Below are positions 43,195-51,565 of a stretch of DNA of 64,000 nt, piece after piece. Made by a program: the position numbers and the translations under genes. The stretch's first letter is position 1, and every line of letters begins with the position of its first letter. The DNA lies in assembly GCF_006980705.1 (NCBI RefSeq), contig NZ_SBHO01000001.1, forward strand, positions 62,001 through 126,000. Direction: 5' to 3'. The notes below the pieces were generated by a model. That model saw only the letters and a program-made list of their open reading frames with translations. It did not search any database and was not told the DNA's origin. The DNA comes from Tepidiphilus olei (GTDB taxonomy: Bacteria > Pseudomonadota > Gammaproteobacteria > Burkholderiales > Rhodocyclaceae).

Positions 43195-44117
43195 GCGTGC
43201 CGGTCGACGAAAAAGAGCGCTTTGCCCGACTGGAGGAAATGGGCTTGACGCCGCTGTGGCGCCTGCGTACCCGCTTGCGAGCGGCCGGCGAGGCGGGTGA
43301 AGCCAAGGGCGCGCACCAAGAATCCCCTGCCGTCGCGGCCCCGACCGACCAGGCCCTGGATACGCCACCGCAGAAGCCCGCCGCAGCCGGGGCGGCATCG
43401 TCGGCATCGGCCAGGGAACGCGCTCCGAGGCAGCCGCCTCGCCCTTCCTCCAGCCCGGTCGGCAAGCGTCCGGATCTTCGCCCGGTTCCTGCCACGCCCG
43501 CTGCGCCTGCCGTTGGCATTCCGGCACGGACCGTCGACCCGGAGCGCGCCGCGCGCATCGCCACGCTCGACTGGGAGGCGTTGGAAGCGGAGATCCGCGC
43601 CTGTACCGCCTGTCCGCTGCACCGTACGCGCACCCAGGCGGTGCCCGGTGTGGGCAACCGTCAGGCTCGCTGGATGTTCGTGGGCGAAGGTCCGGGGCGC
43701 GAGGAAGATCGACGCGGCGAGCCTTTCGTCGGCCCAGCGGGAAAATTGCTCGACGCCATGCTCTTCGCCCTGGGGCTGGATCGCACCCGGGTCTATATCG
43801 CCAACGCGGTCAAGTGCCGCCCGCCGGACAATCGCACGCCCACGCCCGAGGAGATCGCGGTCTGTGCGCCGTTCCTCTTGCGCCAGATCGCCCTCGTGCG
43901 CCCGCGGGTGCTGGTGGCCTTGGGACGTCCGGCGGCGCTCGCCCTTCTCGGCGAAGAGATCAAGATCGCCCAGGCGCGGGGCCAAATCTTTCGCTACGGC
44001 GACATCCCCGTCGTGGTCACCTATCATCCCGCCTACCTCCTGCGCAACCCCGCCGACAAGGCCAAGGCCTGGGAGGATCTATGCCGGGCCCGGGCGCTCG
44101 TCGACGGGCAGGGGTAG
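43191..44117 (+). CDS. Family 4-type uracil-DNA glycosylase with 4Fe-4S cluster
   Basis: 308 residues. The N-terminal 110 residues are a low-complexity Ala/Pro-rich linker. The UDG domain starts with RACTACPLHRTRTQAVPGVG, then FVGEGPGREEDRRGEPFVGPAGKLLD, ANAVKCRPPDNRTP, and YHPAYLLRNP near the end. The cluster cysteines are CTAC, KCRPP and CAPF. It excises uracil from DNA. ATGA overlap with rimI. Confidence 0.92.
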   Translation: MSVPVDEKERFARLEEMGLTPLWRLRTRLRAAGEAGEAKGAHQESPAVAAPTDQALDTPPQKPAAAGAASSASARERAPRQPPRPSSSPVGKRPDLRPVPATPAAPAVGIPARTVDPERAARIATLDWEALEAEIRACTACPLHRTRTQAVPGVGNRQARWMFVGEGPGREEDRRGEPFVGPAGKLLDAMLFALGLDRTRVYIANAVKCRPPDNRTPTPEEIAVCAPFLLRQIALVRPRVLVALGRPAALALLGEEIKIAQARGQIFRYGDIPVVVTYHPAYLLRNPADKAKAWEDLCRARALVDGQG

Positions 44118-44230
44118 CGCATCGAGCGTTTTCGTTACGCGGCGTTCATTTCGGGTTAAGCCTTCGTCCTTCACGAGCGGTTATCCTATGGCAATGTCTA
44201 TGGGATAAATTCTGCTTGTGGAGGTATGCA

Positions 44231-45565
44231 ATGGATCGGATTCGCTACGGGTTGTGGATCCTGCTGCTCGGCTCTGCGTTGCTGTGGCTGGCGGCCGAGC
44301 CGAGATTCTACGAAGCGGGCACCTTCTTCGCCTGGCGCGAAGCGATGACGCAGTTGAGCGGCGTGCTCGCCTTCGGTTGCATGAGCGCGGCCATGGTGCT
44401 CGCCCTGCGCCTTCGCTGCGTCGAACGGCTCTTCGGTGGTCTGGACAAGACCTATCGCCTGCACAAGTGGGTGGGCATCGGCGCGCTCGTCTTCGCGCTC
44501 GTCCACTGGCTGTGGGCCAAGGGGCCGAAATGGGCGGTGCAGCTGGGTTGGATCGCCCGGCCGGCGCGCGGGCCGCGGCCGGAACCGAGCAATGAGATCG
44601 AGGCCGCGTTTCGTGCCGTGCGTGGCCTGGCCGAGACGATGGGCGAGTGGGCCTTCTACGTCGCCGTGCCGCTCTTGCTGATCGCGCTGTTGCGCCGCGT
44701 GCCGTATCACGTCTTCGCCAAAGTGCATCGGGTGATTCCCGTGCTGTTCCTCGTCTTCGCCTTCCACGCCCTCGTGCTCGTGAAATTCCCCTACTGGGGT
44801 ACGCCCTTGGGCGGGCTGCTCGCCCTGGAGATCGCCGCCGGAGTCTTTGCCGCCGTCGTCTCGCTCGCCGGGCGCATTGGCGCCACGCGGCGCGTTGCGG
44901 GGCGGTTGGAAACGGTGGAGCCGCTACCGGGCGTGGGAGCGGTCACGCTCACCGTGGCGCCCCAGCGCTGGCCGGGGCATGAGGCAGGGCAATTCGCTTT
45001 CCTCGGGCTCGATGCGCAGGAAAAGGCTCATCCGTTCACCATCGCCAGCGCCTGGGACGAGCGCTCGCCGCGACTGTCTTTCGTCGTCAAGGCGTTGGGG
45101 GACTACACCCGCAGCTTGCCGCAGCGGCTGCGGCCTGGGCAAGAGGTGCGTCTCGAGGGGCCTTACGGCGGCTTTACCTTCGACGACGAGGCACCGCGCC
45201 AGATCTGGGTGAGCGGCGGCGTGGGCGTGACGCCGTTTCTCGCCGCTTTGCAGCAGAAGGCGCTGCGTGGTTCGCCCTCCTGCCCGGTCGATTACTTCCA
45301 TTCGCTCTCGGCGCCGGATGAGGTCGTCGAGGCGCGGCTGCAAGCACTTGCCACGGAGGTGGGGGTGCGGCTGCATCTCGTCTGGCCGCAGCGCGACGGG
45401 CGGCTGACGGGCGAGCGCATCCGCGCCGCCGTGCCGCAATGGCGCGAGGCGAGCCTGTGGTTTTGTGGCCCCGAGGGATTCGCCGAGGCGCTGCGGCGCG
45501 ACTTCACCGCCGTGGGATTCGACGTGCGCCGCCGATTCCATCGCGAATTCTTCGACTTCCGTTAG
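44231..45565 (+). CDS. Ferric-reductase-like membrane flavocytochrome (FRD/NOX family)
   Basis: 444 residues. The N-terminal ferric reductase transmembrane domain has about six helices; paired histidines in DKTYRLHKWVG, LVHWLW, VHRVIPV and FHALVL are haem b ligand candidates. The C-terminal FAD/NAD(P)-binding half (about 225-444) has the flavin motif HPFTIAS, GPYGGFTF, GGVGVTPFLAAL and CGPEGFAEAL. It resembles bacterial ferredoxin/ferric reductases of the NOX superfamily. Its electron acceptor is unknown. ATG at 44231 follows GGAGG; upstream open frame lies inside the glycosylase gene. Confidence 0.85.
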   Translation: MDRIRYGLWILLLGSALLWLAAEPRFYEAGTFFAWREAMTQLSGVLAFGCMSAAMVLALRLRCVERLFGGLDKTYRLHKWVGIGALVFALVHWLWAKGPKWAVQLGWIARPARGPRPEPSNEIEAAFRAVRGLAETMGEWAFYVAVPLLLIALLRRVPYHVFAKVHRVIPVLFLVFAFHALVLVKFPYWGTPLGGLLALEIAAGVFAAVVSLAGRIGATRRVAGRLETVEPLPGVGAVTLTVAPQRWPGHEAGQFAFLGLDAQEKAHPFTIASAWDERSPRLSFVVKALGDYTRSLPQRLRPGQEVRLEGPYGGFTFDDEAPRQIWVSGGVGVTPFLAALQQKALRGSPSCPVDYFHSLSAPDEVVEARLQALATEVGVRLHLVWPQRDGRLTGERIRAAVPQWREASLWFCGPEGFAEALRRDFTAVGFDVRRRFHREFFDFR

Positions 45566-45619
45566 GACGACGCCGGGCGCCGCGCAAGCCGTCGGGCAGG
45601 CGCGCGGGCCAATCGCCCT

Positions 45620-46870
45620 TCAGTGGCGGTCGATCATCTCCAGCAAATGGAGCGAGTCGATATGGCGCTGGTTGGCGCGGTGCCACGCCCAAACGGCGAT
45701 CATGGTGCACGAGACGAGGAGCCCGAAGAGCGCGATCACCCAATGGATCGACACGTCGAAATACAACAGCAGCGCGTAGAGTCCAATCATCACCAGGATG
45801 GCCAGATTCTCGTTGAAATTTTGCACCGCGATCGAATGCCCCGCGCCCATGAGGATGTGACCACGATGCTGCAGCATGGCATTCATCGGCACGACGAAAA
45901 AACCGGCCAGCGCGCCGATGACGATCATGAGTACCATGGCCAGGGTGAGCGAATACACGAACACCATGCCGATCGTCACGAATCCCATGAGGATGCCCAG
46001 CGGGACCACTCTCGGCGCTTCGCGCAGTGCCACCCATTTTGCGGCGGCCACCGAGCCGATCGCGATGCCCACGGCCACCACCCCCTGCAGCAGCGTGGCC
46101 TGCGACAGCGACATGCCCAGATTCACCTCGGCCCATTTGAGCACGATCAACTGCAGCGTCGCCCCCGCGCCCCAAAAGAGCGTGGTCACCGCCAGCGAGA
46201 TCTGTCCCAGTTTGTCGCGCCACAGCAGAGAGAAATAATGTCCGAATTCGTGCAGGAGATACAAGGGGTTTTTCTTGAGTGGCACGTGCGCCACGCCGGT
46301 GTCGGGCACGTAGAAGTTGAATACCGCCGCCACCCCATAGAGCAGCACCACCACGAACAGGGATACCCATAGGCCATTGTGCAGCCAGGGGAACCAGGCG
46401 TCGAACCGGTCAACCACCCCCGGGGCGACCAGGATGCCCCCGAGCAGCGTTCCCGTGATGATCGCTCCGACGGTGAGCCCCTCGATCCAGCCGTTGGCCA
46501 CCACCAGAAGGCGGTGTGGCAGGTACTCGGTGAGGATGCCGTATTTGGCCGGGGAATAGGCCGCCGCACCTATGCCGACGATGGCATAACCCAGCAAGGG
46601 ATGCGCGCCGAAGACGATGAGGAGACATCCAACGATCTTGATCGAATTGGTGATGAGCATCACGCGCCACTTCGGCATCGAGTCGGCGAAGGCGCCGACG
46701 AAGGCCGCGAGCAGCACGTAGGAAAGGGTGAAGAAAAATTTCAGGAGCGGTTCGTATTCGGGCGGCGCCTCGATATGGCGCAAGATGCCCATCGCAACGA
46801 TCAATAGGGCATTGTCGGCCAGCGCAGAGAAGAACTGCGCGGCCATGATGAAATAGAAACCGCCGGGCAT
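45620..46870 (-). CDS. lplT: LplT, lysophospholipid transporter
   Basis: 416 residues, major facilitator fold: GFYFIMAAQFFSALADNALLIVAM at the start, PAKYGILTEYLPHRLLVVANGWIEG and FFVVPMNAMLQHRGHILMGAGHSIAVQNF. It flips lysophosphatidylethanolamine inward for re-acylation. In Enterobacteria it is fused or linked to aas. No aas is adjacent here, though plsC is present in the window. Convergent with the flavocytochrome gene. Confidence 0.92.
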   Translation of the reverse strand: MPGGFYFIMAAQFFSALADNALLIVAMGILRHIEAPPEYEPLLKFFFTLSYVLLAAFVGAFADSMPKWRVMLITNSIKIVGCLLIVFGAHPLLGYAIVGIGAAAYSPAKYGILTEYLPHRLLVVANGWIEGLTVGAIITGTLLGGILVAPGVVDRFDAWFPWLHNGLWVSLFVVVLLYGVAAVFNFYVPDTGVAHVPLKKNPLYLLHEFGHYFSLLWRDKLGQISLAVTTLFWGAGATLQLIVLKWAEVNLGMSLSQATLLQGVVAVGIAIGSVAAAKWVALREAPRVVPLGILMGFVTIGMVFVYSLTLAMVLMIVIGALAGFFVVPMNAMLQHRGHILMGAGHSIAVQNFNENLAILVMIGLYALLLYFDVSIHWVIALFGLLVSCTMIAVWAWHRANQRHIDSLHLLEMIDRH

Positions 46871-46995
46871 CGATCTCGCTCCTGGGGCGACTGCGAAACG
46901 GGCGAAAAGAGTGCGTAGTGTAGCAAGATGTCGCGCCGTTTTTTGCTATCCTCACCAAAAGCAAGAGGGAGCATTTTTTCGCGGGAGAAGTTCTC

Positions 46996-47877
46996 ATGGA
47001 CGTCGGTTTCATCGGTCTCGGTCTGATGGGGCGCCCCATGGCGCTCAACCTCCTGCGCGCGGGGCACCGGGTGCACGTCTGGGCTCGCCGCAGGGAATCG
47101 ATGGCGCCGCTCATCGAAGCCGGAGCCATCGCCGCAGATTCTCCGGCCGAACTCGCTCGCAGCGTGCGCATCACTTTTTCCATGGTGGCCGATGCCCCGG
47201 ACGTGGAAGAAGTCACCCTGGGAGAGCGGGGCGTGGCCGTCGGCGCCCAGCCGGGGCACATCCACGTCGATTGCAGCACCATCTCGCCCGAAGCCGCGCG
47301 TCGCATCGCAGCACGGCTCGCCGAGCGCGGCGTTCTCATGCTCGATGCCCCCGTCTCCGGTGGCGAGATCGGCGCCATCGAGGGCACGCTCACGTTCATG
47401 GTTGGCGGTGACGAAGCCGCCTTCGCCACCGTACGTTCGCTGCTCGAAGCCATGGGACGCACCATCACCTGGATCGGCTCGAGTGGGGCCGGACAAGTCG
47501 CCAAAGCCTGCAACCAGATCCTCACCGGTGTCACCGTGGTGGCCGTGGCCGAAGCCTTCAACCTCGCCCGCGCCGAAGGCGTCGACCCCAGCCGCGTGCG
47601 CACGGCGCTCTTGGGCGGCTCTGCCTACTCCCGCGTGCTGGAAAACCACGGCGCTCGCATGCTCGAGGGCAACTTCCGTCCCGGCTTCAAGGCGTGGATG
47701 CACCAGAAAGACATGCGCATCGTGCTCGACGAAGCCCACCGCAGCGGCGTTCCCGCGCCCCTGTCGGCGGTGGCCGCGCAATGGTTCAACGCCCTCGTCG
47801 GCGCCGGCCTGGGCGAGGAAGATTCGATCGCCGTGCTCAAACTCTTCGAGCAGATGAGAGGAGGGCAGGGGCGTTGA
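46996..47877 (+). CDS. Beta-hydroxyacid dehydrogenase (tartronate semialdehyde/3-hydroxyisobutyrate type)
   Basis: 293 residues. Rossmann GFIGLGLMGRPMALNLLRAGH at the start, substrate motif DAPVSGGEIGA, catalytic Lys in GAGQVAKACNQ and helical C-terminal domain ending KLFEQMRGG. It oxidises or reduces a beta-hydroxyacid with NAD(P). The substrate cannot be told from sequence; tartronate semialdehyde (GarR/GlxR) is the most likely. Followed after 8 bases by a GmhB-like phosphatase. Confidence 0.85.
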   Translation: MDVGFIGLGLMGRPMALNLLRAGHRVHVWARRRESMAPLIEAGAIAADSPAELARSVRITFSMVADAPDVEEVTLGERGVAVGAQPGHIHVDCSTISPEAARRIAARLAERGVLMLDAPVSGGEIGAIEGTLTFMVGGDEAAFATVRSLLEAMGRTITWIGSSGAGQVAKACNQILTGVTVVAVAEAFNLARAEGVDPSRVRTALLGGSAYSRVLENHGARMLEGNFRPGFKAWMHQKDMRIVLDEAHRSGVPAPLSAVAAQWFNALVGAGLGEEDSIAVLKLFEQMRGGQGR

Positions 47878-47885
47878 GACCGAGC

Positions 47886-48464
47886 ATGAACGGCAAACCC
47901 GCCGTCTTCCTCGACCGCGATGGCGTCATCAACGAAGATCGCGGCTACGTCCATCGCTGGGAAGACTTCTCCTTCCTTCCCGGTGCGATCGATGCCCTGC
48001 GCCAGCTGCAGCAGAAAGGCTATCTCCTCGTCGTCATCACCAATCAATCCGCCGTCGCCCGCGGCCTGTGCACGGAAGCCGACGTCCTCGCCCTGCACGA
48101 GCGGATGCGCGCTTTCTTGCGCGAGCAGGGCATCGAGCTTGCCGGCATCTATTACTGCCCGCACCACCCTCAAGGCAGCGTGTCGGACTATGCCCTTGCC
48201 TGCGCCTGCCGTAAGCCCGAACCCGGTATGATCCTGCGCGCTGCCCAAGAGCACGGCATCGACTTGTCCCGTTCGCTCCTGGTGGGCGACAAGCTCAGCG
48301 ACCTCCAAGCCGGCCGCGCCGCGGGCATTCCTTCCCTCTACCTCGTCGTACCGCCGGGGCAGGACGAGGATCTCTCCCCACTGCCGGGGGTGCAACGGGT
48401 CTCGGGTCTGAGCGAGGTGGTGGAGCGGATGTCTACGTTGAAAGATGGCGTCTCTTCTTCATGA
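47886..48464 (+). CDS. Second GmhB-like HAD phosphatase
   Basis: 192 residues: VFLDRDGVINEDRGYVHRWEDF, VITNQSAVARGLC, zinc loop YCPHHPQGSVSDYALACACRKPEPGM and LVGDKLSDLQAG. It is clearly a GmhB paralog but differs from the gene at 27543-28082 in the zinc loop (longer) and C-terminal tail, so it may serve the alpha-anomer or a different heptose route. It lies 16 bases from the IS relic. Confidence 0.85.
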   Translation: MNGKPAVFLDRDGVINEDRGYVHRWEDFSFLPGAIDALRQLQQKGYLLVVITNQSAVARGLCTEADVLALHERMRAFLREQGIELAGIYYCPHHPQGSVSDYALACACRKPEPGMILRAAQEHGIDLSRSLLVGDKLSDLQAGRAAGIPSLYLVVPPGQDEDLSPLPGVQRVSGLSEVVERMSTLKDGVSSS

Positions 48465-48484
48465 TGTCTCATCCTACGACCTAG

Positions 48485-49451
48485 GGAACCGCTGAACAAG
48501 TAAGCCATTGATCTCCTCTCGCCGAGACGTGCCCCGTTTTCGGGACAAAACGGGGCAAAAATGGTCCGATACGAGGGGATACCCTGCCCCCTGGGGCGCC
48601 TCGGGGGTCGAATAACCCCCTTGCGCTCAGATTCAGGACGCAATCCGGGTGTCAGGTGTCAACAACCACTGGCGCGCGAGCACCAGATTGGCCAGAACAA
48701 AGAGGGTGAAGAGCTGAGCCGTGTTCTTGGCCAAGCCCCGATAGCGGGTCTTGCGATGACCAAAGAGGTTCTCACCACGTGGAAAGGATGCTCCACCTTG
48801 GCGCGGATGCGCGCCTCGAGCTGCTCGATGTGCGCCTTCATGCCGAAGTGCCATTGATTGCCCTTCTTCGTCTGGTGCATCTCGGGGTCACGCTTGCCTG
48901 AGTCGTTCTTGGTCGAGGACGGCGCGGCGATGATCGTGGCGTCTACGATCGTGCCCTGACGCAGAAACAGCCCTTGCTCGGCCAACTGCGCGTTGAGGGT
49001 GCTGAAAATCACCTCGGTGAGCCGATGCACCTCGAGCAGCCAGCAAGCCTTGAGCAGAGTCGTGGCATCCGGCGCCACGTCCCGGCTCAGGTCGATGCCC
49101 ACGAAACGGCGAATCGCCTGGCTGTCGTAGATCGCATCCTCGGTTCCCTCGTCGGAGAACCCGAAACAATTCTGCACCACCTACATCCGCAGCATCCGCT
49201 CCAGGCCAATCGCCGGCCGACCCTTTCCCTGCCCTTGCGGGTAGTACGGGGCAATCACCGCCACCAAAGCGCCCCAAGGGGTCAGCGCCTCGAGTTGCGC
49301 CAGAAAACGGTCCCGGCGCGTCTGTTCTTCTTCGCGGCGTATTCGAGTTCGGAAAAGCTCGACTGCATGACAGCCCCCTGCGGGTGGATCGTCTCCGGCA
49401 TTATCCCGGTTCGGGTCAACGCCGGGAAGAGGGGAATAAATCAGCGTTTCC
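48485..49451. mobile_element. Decayed IS5-family element with CTAG target duplications
   Basis: Ends GGAACCGCTGA (48485-48495) and TCAGCGTTTCC (49441-49451) are inverted repeats with one mismatch. CTAG flanks both sides (48481-48484 and 49452-49455), fitting the YTAR duplication of IS5/IS427-type elements. The 967-bp element holds one broken transposase gene on the minus strand and a 10-bp GC/AT hairpin, GCCCCGTTTT/AAAACGGGGC (48531-48556). Confidence 0.8.
48633..49368 (-). pseudogene. IS5-family transposase, broken and internally deleted
   Basis: Reading frames in order: start MQSSFSELEYAAKK at 49368; a frameshift just after it; then EALTPWGALVAVIAPYYPQ and GLERMLRM followed by a TAG nonsense codon (49181-49183); then DEGTEDAIYDSQAIRRFVGIDL and the first catalytic Asp in VDATIIAAP. 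KAHI then jumps straight to EQLEARIRAKVEHPF, skipping about 80 residues that normally hold the second Asp. A last frameshift near 48780 leads to KTRYRGLAKNTAQLFTLF. No active transposase can be made. Confidence 0.85.
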
Positions 49452-49526
49452 CTAGAAGTCGAGGGCGAAGGTGAGCATGAGCTGCATAGAGGAGCGATTC
49501 AGGATCCAGTGCGGAAAGATGGATCA
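49452..49526 (-). pseudogene. 3' stump of an outer membrane protein gene
   Basis: The minus-strand frame ending at the TAG inside CTAG (49452-49454) reads FPHWILNRSSMQLMLTFALDF before the stop. Alternating hydrophobic residues with a terminal Phe look like the last beta strand of an outer membrane protein. A TGA at 49524-49526 closes the frame upstream, so only about 23 codons remain. Assignment rests on pattern only. Confidence 0.35.
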
Positions 49527-49692
49527 CCTAGTTTTCGAGGATATTGGCCGTTTTATGCAATATGAACTAACAGGAAAGGCCAGGGAGAAACACAAAGGCA
49601 GATGCGAAAATTAATTATGAAATTATTATTATAAAGTTTTTATACAATGAAACCATCATTCGTTTTTCATAAAAAGTCCGTATTGTTGGTAA
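49527..49692. other. AT-rich noncoding stretch next to the IS relic
   Basis: About 165 bases markedly richer in A+T than the rest of the window, with runs such as AATTAATTATGAAATTATT. No gene, tRNA or repeat was recognised. It may be foreign DNA or the decayed remains of the gene whose stump lies at 49452-49526. Confidence 0.5.
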
Positions 49693-49726
49693 AAAGAACG
49701 AGGGTGTATTCATCCCCTCGTTCTTT
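49693..49726 (-). terminator. Rho-independent terminator of the pilin gene
   Basis: A 12-bp perfect stem, AAAGAACGAGGG (49693-49704) / CCCTCGTTCTTT (49715-49726), with a 10-nt loop. The minus-strand transcript continues into further T residues. It lies 28 bases after the pilin stop. Confidence 0.85.
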
Positions 49727-49754
49727 GAGTATTAGATTCGCTTGATTGGATTAT

Positions 49755-50111
49755 TTAGCCATCTATCCGGCAAGCTCCAGTACCAGCTTCGCATATGATG
49801 TTGCTACGCAGATTAGCAGTCCCACGCGCTTGGGGAGTAAAAGTTATCTCGGCATTGGCGTTATAGTTATCTATTGTTGGAGCTTGTCTAGGTTCACATG
49901 CGCTTGGGTTATATGGATCGGCATCGCGACCGTCAGCCAGATTGGCGACTGCCCCGCTCATGTACGCCTTGGCTTCCGCCAGGCAGGCAGCGTTTGCCGC
50001 ACGCTGGGTATAGTCACGGTACTGCGGCAGCGCGATGGCCGCCAGAATCCCGATGATCGCCACGACGATCATCAGCTCGATGAGGGTGAAGCCTTGTTGC
50101 ATGCGTTTCAT
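49755..50111 (-). CDS. pilA: Type IV major pilin (PilA-like)
   Basis: 118 residues. Prepilin leader MKRMQQG, then [20 protein letters not shown] with Glu at +5, cleaved between Gly7 and Phe8. The globular part has two C-terminal cysteines ([13 protein letters not shown]) forming the D-region disulfide, plus cysteines at NAACLAEAK and SACEPRQ. Start at 50111 follows AAGGAG. Base composition is lower in G+C than its neighbours. It stands alone between its terminator and a 265-bp regulatory region, with pilus regulators nearby. Confidence 0.92.
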   Translation of the reverse strand: MKRMQQGFTLIELMIVVAIIGILAAIALPQYRDYTQRAANAACLAEAKAYMSGAVANLADGRDADPYNPSACEPRQAPTIDNYNANAEITFTPQARGTANLRSNIICEAGTGACRIDG

Positions 50112-50295
50112 GATGGATCTCCTTGTTGCGGTGAGAAGAATGCGCACGACGGCTGCGTCGGCAGGTGGAGCGTAGCGCGGCGGCGATCGCGATGTAAAGG
50201 GGTGCGGGGAAAAATTTTTATCCTTTTTCATTCAATGGCTTGTGATGGCGTCTGCGCCGCGTGTCGTGGATGGCGGGCGCATGGGAGGAGGGGGT

Positions 50296-50312
50296 ACATC
50301 AAATTTTGATGT
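50296..50312. promoter_or_regulatory. Palindrome upstream of the pilin gene, candidate regulator site
   Basis: ACATCAAA-T-TTTGATGT, 8-bp arms around one base, in the 265-bp region between the pilin start and the response regulator stop. It lies about 185 bases upstream of the pilin ATG. No sigma54 -24/-12 motif was recognised in this region. Confidence 0.45.
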
Positions 50313-50376
50313 GGACCTGGGGATGCAGCGTGGGTGTGCGGGGGCGCGACGCGGGGTTTGCCGCAGCCGCTGGGCG

Positions 50377-50889
50377 TCATTCGGCCAGGCCGAGGCGCTG
50401 CATCCAGTAGCGCAGCTTGGCCAGCGTCCAGCCGAGTTCGCGGGCGGTCTTGCTCTGGTTCCAGCGGTTGCGTTCGAGGGCAGCGACGAGGGCAGCAGCA
50501 TCCAGCGGAGCGTCGCGATCCGGCGGGCAGTGCTGGAATCCGTCGAGGATCTGGGCGAGCCGCTCGGCGCGCAGGGGCTTGGTGAGGAAGTCGTGCGCGC
50601 CGAGTTTGACCGCGTGTACGGCGGTGTCGATGTCGCCGTAGGCGGTGAGGACGACGACGGGGGTGAGGGGGCGGCGTTCGCGGGCGTAGGGCACGAGCTC
50701 GAGGCCGTTGCCGTCGGGCAGACGCAGATCGGTGAGGATGAGGTGGTAGGGGGTGGCCGTGTCGGCGAGCACCTTGCGGGCGCCGGCGCAGTCGCCCACG
50801 GAGTCGGCCTGCCAGCCGTGGCGGCGCAGGGCGAGCGTGAGGAGGGTGCGCAGGTCGGGCTCGTCGTCGATGATGAGGGCACGTGGCAT
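50377..50889 (-). CDS. Response regulator: receiver plus Fis-type HTH, no AAA+ domain
   Basis: 170 residues. The receiver (1-120) has IIDDEPDLR, LILTDLRLPDGNG (phospho-acceptor Asp), VVLTAYGD and FLTKPL. A short linker leads to a Fis-type HTH (about 128-168): LVAALERNRWNQSKTARELGW, AKLRYWMQRLGL. That HTH resembles the end of PilR/NtrC proteins, but the sigma54-interacting AAA+ module is absent, as in RegA/ActR-type regulators. Position between pilA and a PilS-like kinase (52988-54505) suggests a role in pilin control. Confidence 0.85.
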   Translation of the reverse strand: MPRALIIDDEPDLRTLLTLALRRHGWQADSVGDCAGARKVLADTATPYHLILTDLRLPDGNGLELVPYARERRPLTPVVVLTAYGDIDTAVHAVKLGAHDFLTKPLRAERLAQILDGFQHCPPDRDAPLDAAALVAALERNRWNQSKTARELGWTLAKLRYWMQRLGLAE

Positions 50890-50935
50890 GCCGGAATGAT
50901 AACGGCTCGGGCGGGCGATGAGAAGGGGGTGGCGC

Positions 50936-51565
50936 TCAGCGCCGGCCGTAGCCGGCGATGGCTTCCTGCGCTTCGGCGATCTCCTCGTGCGTGAGATGGA
51001 CCGGCTCGCCGAGCGTGCGGGCCCTCAGGTAGTGTTCGCACAGGGTTTCCAGCTCCTGCGCCAGGGCGAGCGCCTGGGGAAGGTCGCGGCCGAAGACGAG
51101 CATGCCGTGGTTGGCCATGAGGCAGGCGCGGCGGCCTTCGAGGGCTTCGAGCACGGCGTCCGACAGCGCCTGGGTGCCGAAGCGGGCATAGCGGGCACAG
51201 CGCACGTCGGGGCCGCCGAAGCGCAGGATCATGTAATGGAAAGGCGGGAGGTCGCGGCGGTGGCAGGCGAGCGCCGTGGCTGCCGGGCTGTGGCAGTGGA
51301 TGATGGCGCCGGCTTCCGGGCGATGGCGGTAGAGATCGCGGTGGAAACGCCATTCGCTCGAGGGGGGCCAGGGGCCGGCATGGGCGCCCTCGAGCGTCAT
51401 CGGCACCATCATCTCGGCGGTGAGCTCTTCGGGGGCGATACCGGAGGGGGTGATGAGAAAGCCTTGGGCGGTGCGCACGCTGAGGTTGCCGGCGCTGCCA
51501 GGGTTGAGCCCGGTCTCGGCCAGGCGGCGGGCGGCGGCAAGCAGCGCCAGGGCGGCATCGGTCAT
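50936..51565 (-). CDS. Class II aldolase, probably 5-methylthioribulose-1-phosphate aldolase
   Basis: 209 residues, class II aldolase/adducin fold: GNLSVRTAQGFLITPSGI, the zinc site HCHSPAATALACHRRDLPPFHYM and LMANHGMLVFG. The sequence leans to fuculose-1-phosphate aldolase (for example GGPDVRCARYARFGTQALSD) rather than the MtnB dehydratase. Directly linked to mtnA by an ATGA overlap, it fits the Ald2 enzyme of the DHAP shunt, which splits methylthioribulose-1-phosphate into DHAP and methylthioacetaldehyde. MtnB cannot be excluded from sequence reading alone. Confidence 0.75.
   Translation of the reverse strand: MTDAALALLAAARRLAETGLNPGSAGNLSVRTAQGFLITPSGIAPEELTAEMMVPMTLEGAHAGPWPPSSEWRFHRDLYRHRPEAGAIIHCHSPAATALACHRRDLPPFHYMILRFGGPDVRCARYARFGTQALSDAVLEALEGRRACLMANHGMLVFGRDLPQALALAQELETLCEHYLRARTLGEPVHLTHEEIAEAQEAIAGYGRR

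Noticed and set aside
48531-48556. Hairpin GCCCCGTTTT/AAAACGGGGC inside the IS relic as a rho-independent terminator
   Set aside because: No T run follows on either strand; it is listed only as a structural feature of the element.
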